NCBI RefSeq assembly: GCF_958979055.1
Contig: NC_084894.1
Location: 28,591,616 to 28,655,615, forward strand
From: Alnus glutinosa
Lineage: Eukaryota > Streptophyta > Magnoliopsida > Fagales > Betulaceae
DNA: 64,000 bases
Reading direction: 5' to 3'
The notes under the pieces are model-generated. The model searched no databases and was not told the DNA's origin. It worked only from the letters and a program-made list of their open reading frames with translations. Numbering within the stretch: position 1 is the first letter of the stretch; each line of letters starts with the position of its first letter. This document shows, in pieces, positions 55,618 to 64,000 of the stretch. Made by a program: the position numbers and the translations under genes.

Positions 55618-55951
55618 TGTTAAAGTGTCCTACATCGTTAAGAAATATTATTTAAAATTTTATAAGTTATGGTGTCTCTATCTTTTTAAAAGCGTCTTTT
55701 GAGAATGAGTTAGGCTTATTAGACTTTTACATTATATCAGAGTCAGATTCTTTAGACAATGATAAACATTTTTCTTTTGATATTAAACACGTGCTTGGTT
55801 AAAGTTATCATACGTGAAATGACGTGTTAAAATACCCTACATTACCAAAAGATACATGACTTGAAAAGTTTATATATAAGTCATATATGGTGTGCCCTTA
55901 TCTCTAAAAGTGTCGTCGTTTGAAAGTGAGGTGCGGGATTAAACTTTTACA
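55618..55951 (+). mobile_element. TRIM-like miniature LTR retrotransposon fossil
   Basis: Two diverged terminal repeats of about 114-127 bp (55618-55731 and 55825-55951), each starting TGTTAAA and ending CTTTTACA. Next to the first is a primer-binding-site-like TATCAGAGTC (tRNA-Met type). The interior is under 100 bp and non-coding. The repeats have diverged strongly from each other, so it is old; it has no genes and is inert. Confidence 0.55.
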
Positions 55952-58007
55952 TTAGTAGCTCTAAAGTCTAAACTGCTAACATGATGTAGATCGAGGTAGT
56001 AATGAGTGATTAAGCTCGTGATAGCACAGTGATCGATCAGAAACTTCAAACTAGTATATGTGCTTTTAAAACTGTAGTCAAAACCGACCACGCAATTTGT
56101 TATTCAGAACAGTAAACAACGTGGACCGTTTTTTCTTTTTAGTTTGGTCAGACACGTGGTTGGACATGGAATTGACCTTTCAACAGTAATTGACTTGATT
56201 GCCTTAACTGTCTTTGTCTCTCAGAAAGGTACCGGCCATTGCCTCTCCACCGGTCCGCATTTTGGAGGTATGACACTCGGACCGGCGGTCCGGCACCTTT
56301 GCTTAATTCGTGTACCTAATCCGAGTGCTGCACAATCTGACTCAAAAGAAAGGCACCAACCAGCCAAATAGTTAACAAGCCGACGACATAATTTCATTCC
56401 CTGTAAATGTAATCTCACCTTTGCAAAAACTTTAACACATTTTAGAGAGTTTTTTAATAAAATTATAATATAACATGTTATAACATTACTCAGTACAAAA
56501 TGTTAAGCTCATATATTTGGGTTTAACTCTGGTATATTAACTAATCACACTATTTTTAATATAGAATTCAATCTTTTTACACTCATGCTTGTATACTTAA
56601 TACTATTATCCTCCAACTACTCTTTCACAATTGAAGTGAGATTACTATAGCCAAAGGTAGCGATTTGAGGTGCCTTCAAAGAAGAAAGTTTAGCCCAAGA
56701 GCTTGTCGGAGCGGTCAACAAGAAATAGTTATGATGCTTAAGTCAGTATAATTGAAGTCAATAATCTAGAAAAGTAAAAGATAACGTTTAAGAGAAACAG
56801 ACGAAAGTTCTATTTTTACCTAGTGCCTGCTGCTTTTTTATATCTGATTCGTTGTAAAGATTAGCCATGTAGCAAACGTTTATAAGAGGTTTTTCTGTTG
56901 CTGATCGAATTCCTTAGATCCCGTAACTCTTGCAAAACGACCACACCATGTTTGGATTATGGAGACCAATGCTAATATGCTAAAAGAGGGGATTTGGTAC
57001 AGTATTATATATGCGATTGTACTCAAATATTGGTCGATGCAACGGCCGAATATCGGATCATCCGGCGGAACAATGTCTACGCATGACACAAGATTATCAC
57101 ATTGCTACAGTAGTGCAACACTATTTGTTTTGATTTTCACACCTTTCGAGATATATGAGCAGAAAAACTAGGTGAAGAAAAACGGCTGACTCGTTGCTTA
57201 TGGCAAATATTTAATCATAAAATCTGAGAGTTGTTTTAGGGTGGTCAATTAGAGGAAAGAATTAATTATTGTTTAGAGAAGATATCCTTACTCATGGAGA
57301 GAGGCACTCAAGCATGGGGGTCCTTCACTAACATGCCACTGTCGCCGGAGGTCATCCAAATGGGATTTTAAAATATTTTGCAGAAACATTACAAAATGAA
57401 AAAGGGTTTACATCGTAATGGCTCTTCATAATCAGAACCACATAAAAAAAAAAATTATTGAAAAAGTGATTGGGTAGGTTGGTTTTGGATTGGAGGACAC
57501 GCAAAGGCAAAGACCCCCCACAAAAATAAAAAAATAAAAAATTAGCATGGGAGCAATTATGTTAGTCATGTACTAGAGTTGGAGAGAGAGGGTGACGACC
57601 TCATTGCTTGTCAACCAAGGGATAAGTTAATTGTGTGCTCATTGTTCTCCTATTTTTCGGTGCAAAATATTTCGAATATGCTTTTCATTTTGTTCATATT
57701 GGTAGTGCGTCCTATCCAAGCAATGTTCGTCATTGGGTGATTATGATTTATGTGTTTAAAGTTTTCATTTAATAGTATTGAAGTGGTTAATAAATGCCCA
57801 GCCAATGTCCAAATATTGGACCAGGAATATTTCCTCTTATTATTACGTGGTGGGCAGCTTAAGAGCTGGAGACCAAGAAACTCACATGTCCTGAGCGGAT
57901 TAAGATGTAAGACCCACTTGTCTGGAATAGATAGGCCTTACAAGTTACTACCCCCTCTCTCTTAAACTGTCTTAATATGTATCATAAAATCTCAATCCCT
58001 AAACATT

Positions 58008-58165
58008 GAGCAGTGCTATCCGGCCCCTTCCTCTCACACCATCGTCCGACTCACGTGGCAATTCTTTTGAAATATATATACAAGTGAAGCACTTTACCTT
58101 TTTAGTCAAAAAAATTATGCATGAGTCGAATGAAATGGCATGGGAGGGGGTCGGATAGCACTGCA
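58008..58165. mobile_element. MULE-type MITE
   Basis: 158 bp with ends GAGCAGTGCTATCCG and, inverted, TGCAGTGCTATCCG, flanked by perfect CCTAAACATT at 57998-58007 and 58166-58175 (10 bp, at least 9 expected for MULEs). Shares the GCAGTGCTA terminus with the twin MITEs at the methylesterase. Confidence 0.85.
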
Positions 58166-58810
58166 CCTAAACATTAGACATGGTGACATACCATCATAGT
58201 TAATGGGATAATGATTATTGAAATGAAGACGAGCCATTTCATAGTCAAAATTTAATATTGTTGTATCTAACAGTATAAATGATACTACATCATTTAAATT
58301 TTTTGAATGACGTATCAATATATTTATCACACAACATCATCTACCATTAAATATAAACAACATTGAACTTCACATGAGCGAGTGCAGAAATGTCATGCAT
58401 GGCAACTCCCGAAGAAGTTAGCTTTCGAGTTTAAAAAGATTCTTTGTTTTATGCAACTGTTGCTCATAAAAAAATCATGCTTATTGATTTAAATGACCCA
58501 TCAAATGTTTGGGACCCCTCCCAAAACCTACTTTGGTAGTTTGGTCGAACCATCTCCATCAATTTACCATTTGCTTGGATGGTGATCCATCAGTAGAAAC
58601 CGATCACATGCGCAGAATATCCGGGTAGCATGTCAATGAACATGACAGTTTTACATCCATTTTTGAGTATTATCAAGGAAAGGATCCACATGATACTTGG
58701 TGGCCAGACTCTCGTTCAAAAGAATGCATTATTATATATATTTTTATGATAGAGATGGTTAACAATCCGAACAACAAATATAAATAAACCTTTATAAGAG
58801 AACAATTTAC

Positions 58811-59083
58811 TCACTTATTAGAACATATGAGTCTTATAAAAGTTCTCCCACTGTCTAATTGTTGAACATCCAGATCCCATATTTGCACTCTTCCCACGAC
58901 ATCACTTTTTGATATCAATCTACAAATTAACAATTCAAACAACAAAAGTGGGAAAACTTTTATAATAGAGCAATTCACCCACTTATTAGAATAGAATAAG
59001 TCTCTATTACCGTCTAATTGCTGAACATCCAAATCCCATATTTGCACTCTTCCCAAGACATCAGTTTTTGTTGTCAATTGCAA
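58811..59083 (-). repeat. tandem duplication, 159-bp period
   Basis: Two imperfect copies (GAACATCCAGATCCCATATT at 58864 and GAACATCCAAATCCCATATT at 59023). The minus strand is open across both (90 codons) and encodes GRVQIWDLDVQQLD twice. The unit may derive from an old retroelement (a GATATCA motif lies between copies), but I cannot place it. Confidence 0.55.
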
Positions 59084-59604
59084 CAGTCATACAATGGCAT
59101 TTTCTATTTAAAAGCTGCCCATTCTTCAAAAGAATCACATAAATGAATGGATTTATCAGAAAAATTGAAAAAGTTTTTTCCTCGTACAGCTCGAGAAAAA
59201 TTCAAAATTACATCTTTGTATAAAATCTTATAATTAATATCACTATGATTCGAGTACTTTTCCTTATTCCTTATTCTTGACCCAAAAAAGCAAAAAAATT
59301 TGCAGTCAGATCCTGGAAATACAAAAGCAAAAATTGCAACTTGTGTCCGTAGGAATCGTGCCCACAAAACATTAATTATTTGTCAATCAATCATATGAGT
59401 TGTAGAACAAGAAGCAGAGCATTCACTTAACAAACATTAAATTACAGTTTTCCAATCCCCTAATGTCTTCAAATAATATTCACAAAATGACAACAAAGTT
59501 CCTTGCCAACATCGAGTCCAGAAAGGAGACTCTTTCTCATAATATTTCCCTTCTTTTACCTGAAGGAGATGAAACCCATGCTTCTGGAGTGTTTTCATGC
59601 GCCA

Positions 59605-63346
<3,742 letters not shown>

Positions 63347-64000
63347 AGTCTGAAGAACACCTACAAACAAACAAAGCAAAGCAACCCAAATTGGCAACGG
63401 ATCGTGAGCACCCAGAACTAAAGTTTTGATTTTTACCACAGATCAGTCAAACAAAACACCGTATATCTCTTTACCTTAAAAGGGGAGATCACTAATTTCT
63501 TCGAAGAGTTGATCAAGATCCAATAACAGCAGATGGGTAAGGGAGCAAAAATTCAAAAGGGTGGGGATGAATTGTATTTACTTGTATAATTGTATTATAG
63601 AGCCACAGACACAGAAAGGGCAGGTTCTAGAATTTTCTGTCTTTAAAGAAATAAAAATTTAATTGGCGTAGGATCAACGTCCTTATTTCTGAATAAATAA
63701 TTTTTTTTCAAAAAAAGAGCCGTCTTTATTTCTATTTTTTTTTTATTGCAAAATCTCTGGCGGAAAACGATTTTACCCTAATCCAATTATTCCAATATCA
63801 TCCATTCCTTTTTATTGTTTGCAATCCCATCCTCATAATTTTTAGCTTTTTGTGTATATGCCCCCCTTTATCTCTCTCCTTTTTCCATTTGCGTCCATCT
63901 ATGATCTATGTGACTGTGTGTATATTCTTTGTTGCTTTTTTCTTTCTTTTCCTTTTGTGGGGGGCTTGACCAATCAATAAGTGAGAGCTAATCAAAAGGA
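63347..64000. other. promoter side of the E2 gene and window end
   Basis: 5' flank of the minus-strand E2 gene. T- and A-rich, with no second gene evident before the window ends. Confidence 0.5.

Larger units (their letters stand above)
54340..59604. other. intergenic, repeats, no gene recognised
   Basis: CRF promoter (first ~1 kb), then AT-rich DNA with a miniature LTR fossil (55618-55951), a MULE-type MITE (58008-58165), a diverged relative of the 30081 MITE (58250-58370) and a tandem duplication (58811-59083). The 57750-57965 and 56144-56371 frames are not supported. Confidence 0.5.

Overview
This window is nuclear DNA from a flowering plant, most likely a woody eudicot. The signs are AT-rich intergenic DNA, spliced genes with GT..AG introns, plant-only families (CYP73A, NETWORKED, CRF-type ERF, MES esterase) and many small DNA transposons. 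I cannot name the species. No CRISPR array, operon or bacterial signal is present.

Layout. 1-3785: intergenic DNA with a hAT-like element (2233-3389) that carries an apparent captured gene fragment. 3786-6650 (-): cinnamate 4-hydroxylase, three exons, with three AC elements upstream. 6924-16573: a transposon-rich desert holding a Pack-MULE-like element (8485-9833) with a broken copy of ribosomal protein eL38. 16574-24873 (+): a 14-exon DEAD-box RNA helicase. 27368-29760 (+): a two-exon, 56-residue protein resembling the cytochrome bc1 subunit 10 (6.7 kDa). 31320-31392 (+): tRNA-Arg(CCU). 32031-35114 (-): a NETWORKED-4-type actin-binding protein with a 33-nt first coding exon. 37853-39863 (+): a MES17-like methylesterase whose start codon lies beside two tiny MULE-type MITEs. 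41234-42423 (+): a four-exon secreted Cys-rich protein of DUF7731 type. 43017-48048 (-): eIF2-beta, nine exons, with two likely C/D-box snoRNAs in its last intron. 52940-53845 (-): a cytokinin response factor with a long leader and an upstream ORF. 59605-63346 (-): an E2 ubiquitin-conjugating enzyme, four exons.

The genes are unrelated housekeeping and plant-specific loci, not a cluster with a common job. Exon models were built by hand: splice phases close in every multi-exon gene, and the total lengths match the family where I know it (C4H 505 aa, E2 148 aa, eIF2-beta 269 aa). The most distinctive content is the dense record of short DNA transposons. Several have readable target-site duplications (8 bp hAT, 9-10 bp MULE, 3-bp TAA PIF/Harbinger), and two elements carry pieces of host genes. 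I found no convincing wholly new system. The best leads are the snoRNA pair, the eL38-bearing Pack-MULE, the twin MITEs at the methylesterase start and the odd 3' splice site in eIF2-beta.
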